The notes beneath the pieces are model-generated. The model worked only from the letters and a program-made list of their open reading frames with translations, did not search any database and was not told where the DNA came from. From positions 27,740-91,739 of the forward strand of contig NZ_AUGY01000025.1 of NCBI RefSeq assembly GCF_000422905.1: 64,000 nucleotides of DNA, in the 5' to 3' direction. Position numbers and translations under genes: made by a program. The DNA comes from Paenibacillus alginolyticus DSM 5050 = NBRC 15375 (GTDB lineage Bacteria > Bacillota > Bacilli > Paenibacillales > NBRC-103111). The first letter of the stretch is position 1. Every line of letters starts with the position of its first letter. Below are positions 28,326 through 36,233 of the stretch, in pieces.

Positions 28326-29165
28326 AGTAATAAAGAAACTAATTATATCCACATAAACGCAGATATTTATTTGGACTATTTCACTTCTATTTACAATATA
28401 GACCCAGATGAAGCGATCTCTCTTTCAAATAAATTTTGTGATTCTAATGACTTCGTTGAAAATTTAATATCTAGGGATTTCAGCGAAGAGATGATCCCTT
28501 TGTTTATATATTTATTAAAAATATTGGATAAAGATAAAGACAAGCGGACAATTTTGAAGAAATGGATATTTACTCACCTTACTGATTTTAACAAAAAAGT
28601 ATGGAAGGTTTCATTGCAAAAGAGAGATAACTTATACTTATTTTTGAAGGAATTGACATTAGAGGAGGGCCATTTTTTAGGTCTTGAATATGCTGATGCA
28701 CTACTCGATTCAATAAAAGATTATCCAAGTGGATTTTCAAAAAAGGGAGATTTATTAAAATTTTTCAACATTATTGATGCTCCTTATAAAAAGGATATTA
28801 GTCAGAATTTAAGGCAATATTTAACGTATAGTGATAATTCTATAACATTAATTTTGGATGAATTAGCTAGTGAGTTGTTTTCTGAATCTGTAGCTCTTAC
28901 AGAGGAATATATAAATCAATTGGTCAATGGAGGTTTTTCTAAAATTGTTGATCGTAGTGACGAAGCAGAATTAGAATCACTAATTAAAGTATTGTCCTTA
29001 AGGTCAGATATTGTTTCCAATTGTAATTTTGATTATTGGAATACATTTATTGACCGTTTAGAAAAAAGGTATGAAGATACTGAGGATGGGACTGAATTAC
29101 AAACAATTTATTTTAAATTAAAAGAACTCTCCACTAACTTGACTGAAAAGTTAAAGTACAAAGGT
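28326..29165 (+). pseudogene. AT-rich unknown gene, interrupted by IS and 3'-truncated
   Basis: From 28326 an open frame encodes about 280 residues of a charged, helix-rich soluble protein (IYLDYFTSIYNIDPDEAI ... YFKLKELSTNLTEKLKYKG). No domain is recognised. Codon use is much more AT-rich than in the neighbours, suggesting horizontal origin. Just after KLKYKG, near 29160-29170, the sequence abruptly changes into an SGNH hydrolase gene in another frame and the open frame degenerates until TAA 29345. A TTG at 28371 is the first possible internal start. Confidence 0.55.
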
Positions 29166-29170
29166 CTGAA

Positions 29171-30088
29171 GTGGACCGGCTTGCGAATTTTACAGCGGGT
29201 GTTCAAATCCACTTCCAGTCGGATTCCCCGAAACTATCTGTACGAGTTGTTTTGGCCGACAAAGCGAATATGTATCAAATGCCGGCTACGGGGCAATGCG
29301 GTGTTGATTGTTACATTGGTTCTCACGGAAAGCAGCAATTTGTAAACGTTACTCGTTTCGATCCTGCGCTTTCGAAATATGAAGCCATTCTTTTTGAATC
29401 GTTTGGAGATCAAATGAAAGAGATAACATTGAATCTCCCCTTGTATCAGGGGGTGAAGGAGATGTGGATCGGGATTGAGCCATCCGCTTCGGTTGCTCAT
29501 TCTCCAGGCTTCGTTTCCGACAAGCGAGTGCTTATCTATGGTACGTCTATCACGCATGGAGCTTGCGCGTCTCGTCCGGGAATGGCTTATCCGAACATCT
29601 TGAGCCGGATGTTTCCTCTTGAGTTTGTGAACCTCGGATTCTCGGGGAATGCGCAAGGAGAACCAGAATTAGCTCAAATCATCAGCGAAATCCCCGACCC
29701 TGCATTGCTTATATTAGATTATGAGGGGAACACGCCTAGCACGGAACGTCTTAGAGAGACACTTCCTGAGTTTATTCGAATTTTTCGGTCCCGATATGCC
29801 GAAGTACCCATTCTGGTCCTTTCACAAATCCGGCTTGCGAAGGAGGCTTTCGATGTTCATATGTTTCGGCAACGGGAGGAGCGAAAGCAATTCCAGCAGG
29901 AAACGGTAGAACGATTGAGGCAAAGTGGAGATCCTCACATTCATTTTTTTAATGGAGAAGAGCTGCTCGGATTAGAATATGGGGAATGCACGGTAGATGG
30001 CATTCATCCGTCGGATTTGGGTTATAAGAGAATGAGCGAAGCGCTAAAGCCATTGCTGGAAAATCTTTTGCGTCCTTACCTCAATTGA
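29171..30088 (+). CDS. SGNH/GDSL hydrolase lacking its N-terminal domain
   Basis: A 305-aa frame with SGNH blocks: the nucleophile Ser in YGTSITHG (about residues 119-126), block II GFSGNAQGE, block III LLILDYEGN and block V DGIHPSDLGY. Full-length relatives carry an additional N-terminal beta domain of roughly 100-150 residues; here only its end (LANFTAGVQIHFQSDSP) remains and GTG 29171 coincides with the junction to the preceding foreign gene. The catalytic domain is complete, but promoter and true start are lost, so it is probably not expressed normally. Confidence 0.75.
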   Translation: MDRLANFTAGVQIHFQSDSPKLSVRVVLADKANMYQMPATGQCGVDCYIGSHGKQQFVNVTRFDPALSKYEAILFESFGDQMKEITLNLPLYQGVKEMWIGIEPSASVAHSPGFVSDKRVLIYGTSITHGACASRPGMAYPNILSRMFPLEFVNLGFSGNAQGEPELAQIISEIPDPALLILDYEGNTPSTERLRETLPEFIRIFRSRYAEVPILVLSQIRLAKEAFDVHMFRQREERKQFQQETVERLRQSGDPHIHFFNGEELLGLEYGECTVDGIHPSDLGYKRMSEALKPLLENLLRPYLN

Positions 30089-30158
30089 GTTTTCCCTTCA
30101 AGTTCCATTAGGCAGATGAATAATGGTGAAGTATCATTTAGCATAGGGTGATAAAAAA

Positions 30159-31004
30159 ATGTTCATTTCTCCTATGCTAGCGTCATACGCAAAAGATAAT
30201 AAACCATTTAAAAGCAAACATCATATAGCGGAATATAAATTAGATGGTCTTAGATGTATGATCTCCAATATGGATAAACTCTATGTTTATACGAAGCATA
30301 ATAACTTGATTACAAATAAATTCCCTGAGTTATATAGTTGCCCCCTGCCTGAAGGAACCATACTTGATGGAGTATTAATAATGATGGACGATCAAGGGAA
30401 ACCAGACTTTGAAGCCATGTCAGCCAGGTTTTTATCAAGTAAAAACAAAACACCTGTGATATTCTGCGCATTTGACATTATGAGATACAAAGGAATTGAC
30501 GTCACGGGTTTAACCTTACTGAAACGAAAAGAACTGTTGGACAAGGCTTTCAATGAAAATGATCACTATAAAAAGGTTAAAGTGTTTGAGGGAAATGCCG
30601 TTGATTATTTTGAGCAGGTTCGTGAGCAGGGACTTGAGGGCATTATTATGAAATCTAAAAAAGAGAATTCCACCTACGAAATAGACAAACGCTCCAAACA
30701 ATGGCAAAAGGTGATCAATTGGACTTATGCGGATGTGTATATTTCCGGTTACAGAAAAAATAATTTCGCCTTATTGGCCTCTATTGATGCACCTGATGGC
30801 TCCAAGTTCCCAGTTGGGGTTATTGAGTCAGGTGTAACCCCAATTCACCAGAAAGCTCTAGATCGTCTGAAGAAACGCTTAGTCTTCAAGGAAGACCAGA
30901 ATTTTGCCTATATGGAACCGCGAATCATGGCAAAGATTAAGACAAGAAATTGGACCAAAAGCGGAAAACTAAGGAAGCCAGTATTCATGGAATTCGTGAT
31001 CTAA
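30159..31004 (+). CDS. ATP-dependent DNA ligase (LigD-type ligase domain)
   Basis: Stand-alone ligase of 281 aa: adenylation domain with motif I EYKLDGLR (Lys nucleophile near residue 29), motif IIIa FCAFDIMRYKG, motif IV LEGIIMKSK, motif V region QWQKVINW, then an OB-fold. Such ligases take part in repair and NHEJ-like joining in spore formers. In motif III the usual LDGE Glu is Val here (LDGVLIMM, GTA instead of GAA), which in characterized ligases contributes to metal binding, so activity may be reduced. No ku gene is seen nearby. Confidence 0.88.
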   Translation: MFISPMLASYAKDNKPFKSKHHIAEYKLDGLRCMISNMDKLYVYTKHNNLITNKFPELYSCPLPEGTILDGVLIMMDDQGKPDFEAMSARFLSSKNKTPVIFCAFDIMRYKGIDVTGLTLLKRKELLDKAFNENDHYKKVKVFEGNAVDYFEQVREQGLEGIIMKSKKENSTYEIDKRSKQWQKVINWTYADVYISGYRKNNFALLASIDAPDGSKFPVGVIESGVTPIHQKALDRLKKRLVFKEDQNFAYMEPRIMAKIKTRNWTKSGKLRKPVFMEFVI

Positions 31005-31008
31005 GCAT

Positions 31009-31058
31009 AAAAAAGACTGAAATCACCAAAGGAGGAAGTGGTGGTTACAGTCTTTTGT
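31009..31058. terminator. Bidirectional terminator between ligase and SASP genes
   Basis: AAAAGACTG (31011-31019) pairs with CAGTCTTTT (31048-31056); inner AATCACC/GGTGGTT lengthens the stem. T-rich after the stem on both strands; serves the convergent genes. Confidence 0.85.
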
Positions 31059-31082
31059 TTTGCTTGCACTTCAACCAAGGAA

Positions 31083-31301
31083 TTAGCGTCTAATTCCGCC
31101 AGTTAGTTGTTGTTCGGCCAATTGAACTAATCTTCTCGTAATGTTACCGCCGATTGCGCCAGTATCACGAGTAGCCATATAGCCGTAATAACCATCTTGC
31201 GGAATTTGAATACCTAATTCTTGAGCGACTTCATATTTCATTTGGTCAAGAGCTGCTCTTGCTTGTTGCACGACTAATGTATTGCTGTTTCTTCTAGCCA
31301 T
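31083..31301 (-). CDS. Alpha/beta-type small acid-soluble spore protein
   Basis: DNA-binding spore-core protein of 72 aa. The two conserved blocks are present: KYEVAQELGI (containing the GPR germination protease site region) and GGNITRRLVQLAEQQL. Protects spore DNA from UV and heat; expected to be sigma-G dependent. ATG 31301 is chosen because AAAGGAG lies 9 nt upstream, while GTG 31310 overlaps that site. Confidence 0.93.
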   Translation of the reverse strand: MARRNSNTLVVQQARAALDQMKYEVAQELGIQIPQDGYYGYMATRDTGAIGGNITRRLVQLAEQQLTGGIRR

Positions 31302-31384
31302 TTGATTCACTCCTTTTTTGTGGTGTAGGAGTATTTTGTGGATTAAATGGTTTTTTATTCATCTTCCCAAAATAAATTTCCGAT

Positions 31385-31433
31385 AAGTCGATTTTCGGCT
31401 TCTCGGATGCTGCGGGCGAGCTTCGGCTCGCAG
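31385..31433 (+). repeat. Left flanking element of the hairpin array
   Basis: A ~49-bp block starting AAGTCGATTT and ending with the hairpin CGAGCTTCGGCTCG. A related block (about 80% identical by eye) occurs at 31944-31992 on the other side of the 113-bp repeat array, in the same orientation. Confidence 0.7.
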
Positions 31434-31502
31434 AGCTCTGACTGTATGCGAGTTTTCCGCGCTTAATCTGCATGTATGCGCGGGACAATCGGGAGCCTAC
31501 TT

Positions 31503-31924
31503 TAGCGATGAAAACATCCCTAGCGAGCGGGAAACGGACTATTTCTACCGCGTCCTCATCAAGTAAGCATGTTTTTCATCGCTATGGAAGTGCTTTTCCA
31601 CCTCACGCCTTCTTTAGCGATGAAAAACATCCCTAACGAGCAGAAATAGGACTATTTCGGCCGAGTCCTCATCAAGTAAGCATGTTTTTCATCGCTATGG
31701 AAGTACTTTCCAACCTCACGCCTTCTTTAGCGATGAAAAACATCCCTAACGAGCGGGAAACGGACTATTTCGGCTGCGTCCTCATCAAGTAAGCATGTTT
31801 TTCATCGCTATGGAGGTACTTTCCACCCTCACGCCTTCTTTAGCGATGAAAAACATCACTAACGAGCAGGAATAGGGCTATTTCGGCCGAGTCCTCATCA
31901 TGTAAGCATGTTTTTCATCGTTAA
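31503..31924. repeat. Four tandem 113-bp hairpin units, A-B-A-B
   Basis: Units at 31503-31584, 31615-31697, 31728-31810 and 31841-31924 are separated by ~30-bp spacers. Each begins with TAGCGATGAAAAACAT and ends with its exact complement ATGTTTTTCATCGCTA (unit 1 lacks one A, unit 4 ends CGTTA). Inside is a smaller GGAC/GTCC hairpin; the spacers carry a TGGAA/TTCCA hairpin. Units 1 and 3 share GCGGGAAACGGACT, units 2 and 4 share ATAGGRCT with AGTCC. No coding potential; it fills the gap between the spore gene and the zinc operon. Confidence 0.9.
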
Positions 31925-31943
31925 CGAGGGACAGTCCGCTGAG

Positions 31944-31992
31944 AAGTCGATTTCCGGCATCTCGGACTCTGTCGACGAGCTTCAGCTCGTGC
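31944..31992 (+). repeat. Right flanking element of the hairpin array
   Basis: Related to 31385-31433: AAGTCGATTT, TCTCGGA and CGAGCTTCAGCTCG are shared in the same order and orientation. Together the two copies bracket the 113-bp array like the ends of a composite unit. Confidence 0.7.
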
Positions 31993-32043
31993 TATAAGTT
32001 TTCTTATTGACACAGCCTCTGGAAAAAGATATATTTTTCAGTG

Positions 32044-32064
32044 TAAAAGTAATAATTACGATTA
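32044..32064 (+). promoter_or_regulatory. Zur box 1 upstream of znuCBA
   Basis: GTAAT-A-ATTAC palindrome followed by GATTA matches the Bacillus Zur operator consensus TCGTAATNATTACGA except in the outer left positions. Zinc-loaded Zur bound here would repress the operon. Confidence 0.75.
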
Positions 32065-32136
32065 ATCGATCACAAAGCCTAATAACTCACTTGTAGTTTG
32101 GGCTTCGACATATAAATCAAGGATAGTCACCAACTA

Positions 32137-32157
32137 AAATCGTAATTTTTACATATA
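32137..32157 (+). promoter_or_regulatory. Zur box 2 upstream of znuCBA
   Basis: AAATCGTAAT-T-TTTACATATA: the left arm is a perfect Zur half-site and the right arm keeps TTTAC. It lies 23 nt before the znuC start, well placed to block transcription. Confidence 0.7.
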
Positions 32158-32179
32158 AAGTCGGAAAGGATCTGTTCTT

Positions 32180-32887
32180 ATGTTAGTTGCCTCCATGGAT
32201 GAGGTGGAATTCGGTTACAATGACGTCCCTTGTATTCAAGACGCGAGTGTAGAGATTCAGTCGGGTGAGTTTGTAGCTATTACAGGTCCCAATGGTGCAG
32301 CCAAGTCGACTTTGCTGAAATTGCTTCTTGGCTTGCTTGATCCTTGGAAAGGGAGTATTTTCTTGTCTTCAACCAATAAGGAGGGTAAGAAGCTGAGAGT
32401 GGGGTACGTATCCCAGCAAATCTCCGCCTTCAATAGTGGATTCCCTAGCACGATATTGGAGTTTGTCCAATCAGGTAGGTATGCAAGCCGCTCATGGTTT
32501 CGTAAACTGGACAAAGAAGATGAGGTGCAGACGGAGAAAGCCCTCCGTCAGGTTGGGATGTGGGATTTGCGCAAGCGCAAGATTGGTGAGCTCTCCGGAG
32601 GCCAAAAGCAGCGTATTTGCATCGCCAGAGCACTTGCACAGGAGCCGGATATGCTTGTTCTCGATGAACCGACAACAGGGATGGATCAGGATAGCCGCTT
32701 TGGCTTCTACGAGTTGATGCATCATCAAGTGAAAGCTCACGGGCGAACCGTTGTTATGGTGACGCATGGACTTAACGAGGTCGCTCCCTATTTGGATCGT
32801 ATTATTGAGCTGGAGAGAAAGGAGGATGGCGGATGGAAATGCTGCACTACGACTTCATGCAGCGGGCATTTTGTGCCGGTGGGTTAA
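32180..32887 (+). CDS. znuC: Zinc ABC transporter ATPase ZnuC/AdcC
   Basis: ATPase of 235 aa energizing high-affinity zinc import. Q-loop YVSQQ, signature LSGGQKQR, Walker B MLVLDEPTTGMD and H-loop VTHG are intact. The Walker A loop reads GPNGAAKST, with Ala in place of the usual Gly before Lys; I believe some Gram-positive zinc ATPases share this, but cannot verify it. Start 32180 is preceded by GGAAAGGA. The 3' end overlaps znuB by 55 bp, giving an unusual Cys/Thr-rich tail. Confidence 0.92.
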   Translation: MLVASMDEVEFGYNDVPCIQDASVEIQSGEFVAITGPNGAAKSTLLKLLLGLLDPWKGSIFLSSTNKEGKKLRVGYVSQQISAFNSGFPSTILEFVQSGRYASRSWFRKLDKEDEVQTEKALRQVGMWDLRKRKIGELSGGQKQRICIARALAQEPDMLVLDEPTTGMDQDSRFGFYELMHHQVKAHGRTVVMVTHGLNEVAPYLDRIIELERKEDGGWKCCTTTSCSGHFVPVG

Positions 32888-33720
32888 TAGCCATCATGGC
32901 TTCGATTCTCGGTGTATATCTGATGCTTCGCAGACAAGCGCTGATGGCTGACATGCTCTCCCATGTTTCCTTGGCAGGGGTTGCAGGAGGTGCGTATCTA
33001 AACATCAATCCAACCTTGACTGGATTCGTCGTAGCTACGCTAGGCGCTATAGCTGTGGAATATGTAAGGAGGTCCTATAAAACGTATAGTGAAATTTCGG
33101 TTGCCATCATTATGGTGGGTGGATTATCAACCGCGGTGATCATCATGAGTCTCAAGCAAAGCATCAATAAAGGCTTCTCCGCTTATTTATTCGGCTCTGT
33201 TGTTGCTGTGAATGAAACCGAGCTTCTCCTCATGTTTGTGGTCGCGATCATCGGGGGCATCTTTTTCTATCTATTCCGTCGTCCGCTCTATCAGATTACA
33301 TTCGATGAAGATACGGCTAAGACCAATGGGCTTCCTGTGAAGTGGATCTCACTTGGTTTTAGCGTCTTAACAGGTATGATTGTATCCGCGGCTATGCCGA
33401 TCGTTGGCGTTCTTCTCGTTTCGGCATTAATTGTACTGCCCGCGGCGCTTGCCATTCGAATTGCACCTAGTTTTACATCTGCACTTTTTATAGCTATGAG
33501 CATTGGCTTACTTGGTGTCGTTTCCGGACTAACCGCTTCTTATCAGCTTAGTACACCTCCGGGTGGGACGATAGCGCTGCTACTCTTATTTATTCTTATT
33601 ACTGGTCTTGGTTTGAAAAAGGTGGTTCTGACCTTTAGCAAAAGCAAAGCAAAAAATGCAGCTGACACCATCCCACGTCTGTCCAAAGAAACAACCATTT
33701 CATCATTTAACAAATTGTAG
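32833..33720 (+). CDS. znuB: Zinc ABC transporter permease ZnuB/AdcB
   Basis: ABC-3 family membrane permease of 295 aa with about eight TM segments; the family hallmark LRRQALMADMLSHVSLAGVA is near the N-terminus. ATG 32833 has GAAAGGAGG just upstream (inside znuC), indicating coupled translation. Forms the channel with ZnuC and ZnuA. Confidence 0.94.
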   Translation: MEMLHYDFMQRAFCAGGLIAIMASILGVYLMLRRQALMADMLSHVSLAGVAGGAYLNINPTLTGFVVATLGAIAVEYVRRSYKTYSEISVAIIMVGGLSTAVIIMSLKQSINKGFSAYLFGSVVAVNETELLLMFVVAIIGGIFFYLFRRPLYQITFDEDTAKTNGLPVKWISLGFSVLTGMIVSAAMPIVGVLLVSALIVLPAALAIRIAPSFTSALFIAMSIGLLGVVSGLTASYQLSTPPGGTIALLLLFILITGLGLKKVVLTFSKSKAKNAADTIPRLSKETTISSFNKL

Positions 33721-33732
33721 GAGGAAATACCA

Positions 33733-34677
33733 ATGAAAAAAATCTGGGTATCTAAATCACTTGCTTTTACCGTATTATCAGCTGCTATCTTATCGGGTTG
33801 TGCGTCTAACACCGCTTCAAGTAATGGCAAATTAAATGTCGTTACAAGCTTCTACCCCATGTATGAATTCACTAAGCAAGTTGCAGGTGATCATGCCAAT
33901 GTGATTGCTCTAATACCGCCGGGGGCTGAACCCCATGACTGGGAGCCTAGTGCGAAAGATATGAAACAACTGAAGGATGCTAATGTGTTCGTTTACAACG
34001 GTATTGTAGAAGGATGGGCGGAGCAATCACTTAAGAGTGCTGAGAATAAGAATCGTGTCGTTGTTGAAGCAAGTAAAGGAATTGAATTAATGGAAGGCTT
34101 ACCGGAGGAAGAACATCAAGCTGATCCCAAGAAAGAAGCGCATGCAGACAAAATCCTAGATCCGCATGTTTGGCTAACTCCGGTACTTGCTCAGCAAGAG
34201 GTTGAGGCCATTGTTGTTGGATTAACGCAAGCTGACCCTGCTCACAAAGAGGATTATCGAAAAAATGCGGATGCCTATATCGGAAAGCTGAAAGCCTTGG
34301 ACGATTCATTTAAAACAGGTCTTAAAAATGTAAAGCATAAAGAATTCGTCACGCAGCATGCAGCTTTTGGTTATTTGGCCAAAGAATACGGGCTGAAACA
34401 GGTTCCTATTGCCGGACTATCTCCTGAAGAAGAGCCAGCCCCGGATAAAATGGCGGAAATTATTAAATTTGCCAAAGATAATAAGGTACAAACGATTTTC
34501 TTTGAAACCTTGGTAGATCCAAAGGTTGCGAGTACAATTGCCAAAGAAGTCGGTGCGAAAACGGCTGTGCTGAACCCAATAGAGGGATTAACAGACGATG
34601 ATAAAAAGAAAAACCTTGATTACATCGGTGTTATGACGAATAACCTGGAAGCATTGAAAAAAGCGTTAAATGAATAA
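33733..34677 (+). CDS. znuA: Zinc-binding lipoprotein ZnuA/AdcA
   Basis: Cluster A-I substrate-binding protein of 314 aa. Lipobox LSGCAS (Cys near 23); zinc ligands expected in GAEPHDWEP, DPHVWLTP, TQHAAFGYLA and the acidic residue of FETLVDP. The His/Asp/Glu-rich loop EEEHQADPKKEAHADK between them is short compared with the long His-rich loops of many ZnuA proteins. GGAGG precedes ATG 33733. Third gene of the operon. Confidence 0.94.
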   Translation: MKKIWVSKSLAFTVLSAAILSGCASNTASSNGKLNVVTSFYPMYEFTKQVAGDHANVIALIPPGAEPHDWEPSAKDMKQLKDANVFVYNGIVEGWAEQSLKSAENKNRVVVEASKGIELMEGLPEEEHQADPKKEAHADKILDPHVWLTPVLAQQEVEAIVVGLTQADPAHKEDYRKNADAYIGKLKALDDSFKTGLKNVKHKEFVTQHAAFGYLAKEYGLKQVPIAGLSPEEEPAPDKMAEIIKFAKDNKVQTIFFETLVDPKVASTIAKEVGAKTAVLNPIEGLTDDDKKKNLDYIGVMTNNLEALKKALNE

Positions 34678-34710
34678 ATAGAACTTAAAATTACTTTTTT
34701 TAATATTTCA

Positions 34711-34731
34711 AATCCGTAAAATTTACGAATT
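34711..34731 (+). promoter_or_regulatory. Zur box 3 upstream of the COG0523 GTPase gene
   Basis: CGTAAA-A-TTTACG is a perfect palindrome within AATCCGTAAAATTTACGAATT and fits a Zur operator. It indicates that the GTPase gene has its own zinc-controlled promoter in addition to readthrough from znuA. Confidence 0.65.
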
Positions 34732-34747
34732 GAAAGAGGTTATCACA

Positions 34748-35944
34748 TTGGTTGATCGTAAAATACCTGTAACCGTCTTAAGCGGTTATTTGGGAGTAGG
34801 CAAAACAACGTTATTAAACCACATCCTACATAATCGTGATGGCTTAAAAGTTGCGGTTATTGTCAACGATTTAAGTGAGGTCAACATTGACGCAGAGCTG
34901 ATTAGAGAAGGCAATGGGCTTTCCCGCACGAATGAGAGCTTGGTTGAAATGTCCAATGGCTGCATCTGCTGCACATTGCGTGAAGACCTTTTGAAGGAAG
35001 TAGAGCGGCTTGCTAAAGAGGATAAATTTGATTATATCCTGATTGAATCAACGGGTGTAGGTGAACCGTTACCGGTTGCGCAAACATTCACATATTTGGA
35101 TGAAGAGCAGGGGATTGATCTTACACAATTTTGCCGACTCGACACGATGGGCACCGTCGTAGACGCTTATCGGTTCTGGACAGACTACTCCTCGGGAGAG
35201 ACGCTGCTAGAACGCAGTCAAGCTGTGGGTGAAGATGATACACGCGAAGTTGTAGATCTTCTGATAGACCAAATTGAGTTCTGTGATGTCCTGATTTTGA
35301 ACAAATGCGACATGCTGGAAGAAGATGAACTGACTGAGCTAGAGGGCGTACTGCGCACATTACAACCTAGAGCCAAATTCATTCGCTCGATTCACGGGAA
35401 GGTTGCTCCAGCGGATATTTTGAACACTCATTTGTTTAATTTCGATGAAGCTAGTACGTCCGCAGGTTGGATGCGGGAAATGGAGAAGGAAACACATACA
35501 CCAGAAACCGAAGAATATGGCATTTCCTCTTTTGTCTACGAAAGAATTCGTCCATTCGAGCCTTCGCGGCTGATGAGCTGGATGGAAGATTGGCCGGCTG
35601 AGATCATTCGAGCCAAAGGGATCATGTGGCTTGCAACGCGTAACGATCATGCCCAGAACTTAAGCCAAGCAGGTCCTTCTATTCGCTTCGGTCCAGCAGG
35701 GTATTGGGTGGCGGCGCTGCCAGATGGTGAAAGAGAAACTGTTCTAGAAGAAGACGCGGATCAAATCAAGCACTGGGATGATACCTATGGGGATCGCATG
35801 AACAAGGTTGTATTCATCGGCATAGAGATGGACCGAGCGGGTATCGTCGCTTCATTGGATGCCTGCTTGTTGACGGATGCCGAAATGCAAGGAGATTGGA
35901 ACCGTTTCGAGGATGAGCTGCCGAATGCCATAATGGAGTTTTAA
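34748..35944 (+). CDS. COG0523-family GTPase, putative zinc metallochaperone (ZagA/YciC-like)
   Basis: G3E GTPase of 398 aa. Walker [12 protein letters not shown], the zinc-binding motif CICC ([11 protein letters not shown]), Walker [16 protein letters not shown] base-recognition motif and a C-terminal CobW_C domain are present. Zur-controlled members deliver zinc to essential enzymes such as FolE when zinc is scarce. TTG 34748 is the start (AAAGAGG 8 nt upstream). Confidence 0.92.
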   Translation: MVDRKIPVTVLSGYLGVGKTTLLNHILHNRDGLKVAVIVNDLSEVNIDAELIREGNGLSRTNESLVEMSNGCICCTLREDLLKEVERLAKEDKFDYILIESTGVGEPLPVAQTFTYLDEEQGIDLTQFCRLDTMGTVVDAYRFWTDYSSGETLLERSQAVGEDDTREVVDLLIDQIEFCDVLILNKCDMLEEDELTELEGVLRTLQPRAKFIRSIHGKVAPADILNTHLFNFDEASTSAGWMREMEKETHTPETEEYGISSFVYERIRPFEPSRLMSWMEDWPAEIIRAKGIMWLATRNDHAQNLSQAGPSIRFGPAGYWVAALPDGERETVLEEDADQIKHWDDTYGDRMNKVVFIGIEMDRAGIVASLDACLLTDAEMQGDWNRFEDELPNAIMEF

Positions 35945-36002
35945 GAAGCCTGTCCTTTGCCGCAATAAATTCAGAAATGATGTATGATAGGAGGTGAACT
36001 GC

Positions 36003-36152
36003 ATGAGAGTCATTATTACATTAGCGTGTACGGAAACGGGTGACAGAAACTATACAACGACGAAGAATAAAAGAACCCAAACCTCTCGTTTGGAGCTGAA
36101 AAAGTATTGTCCACGTCTGAAGCGTCACACGCTTCATCGTGAAACACGTTAA
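36003..36152 (+). CDS. rpmG: 50S ribosomal protein L33, zinc-independent form
   Basis: A 49-aa L33 ending in [13 protein letters not shown] sequence (RHTLHRETR). Zinc-binding L33 has two CxxC pairs; here they read CTET and CPRL, so only one Cys of each pair remains and the protein cannot hold zinc in the usual way. C-minus ribosomal paralogues are typical Zur-regulated replacements that release zinc from ribosomes, in agreement with the location after the Zur block. GGAGGTG lies 5-6 nt before ATG 36003. Confidence 0.9.
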   Translation: MRVIITLACTETGDRNYTTTKNKRTQTSRLELKKYCPRLKRHTLHRETR

Positions 36153-36163
36153 TAAACGTAGAA

Positions 36164-36192
36164 AGTCCGGGCTTACTTGTCCGGGTTTTCTT
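36164..36192 (+). terminator. Weak terminator after rpmG
   Basis: AGTCCGG (36164-36170) can pair with CCGGGTT (36181-36187) with two wobbles, followed by TTCTTC. Marginal. Confidence 0.4.
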
Positions 36193-36233
36193 CTTTAACG
36201 AATGGATTATCCCAAAGGAGGCTGATGGGTTTG

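Noticed and set aside
31294..31488. Minus-strand 64-aa frame overlapping the SASP promoter and the left flanking repeat
   Set aside because: It runs through a repeat element, lacks a ribosome binding site and covers the region needed for the spore gene promoter.
31503..31924. CRISPR array
   Set aside because: Spacers of the array are nearly identical to each other, units are long palindromes, and no cas genes are present.
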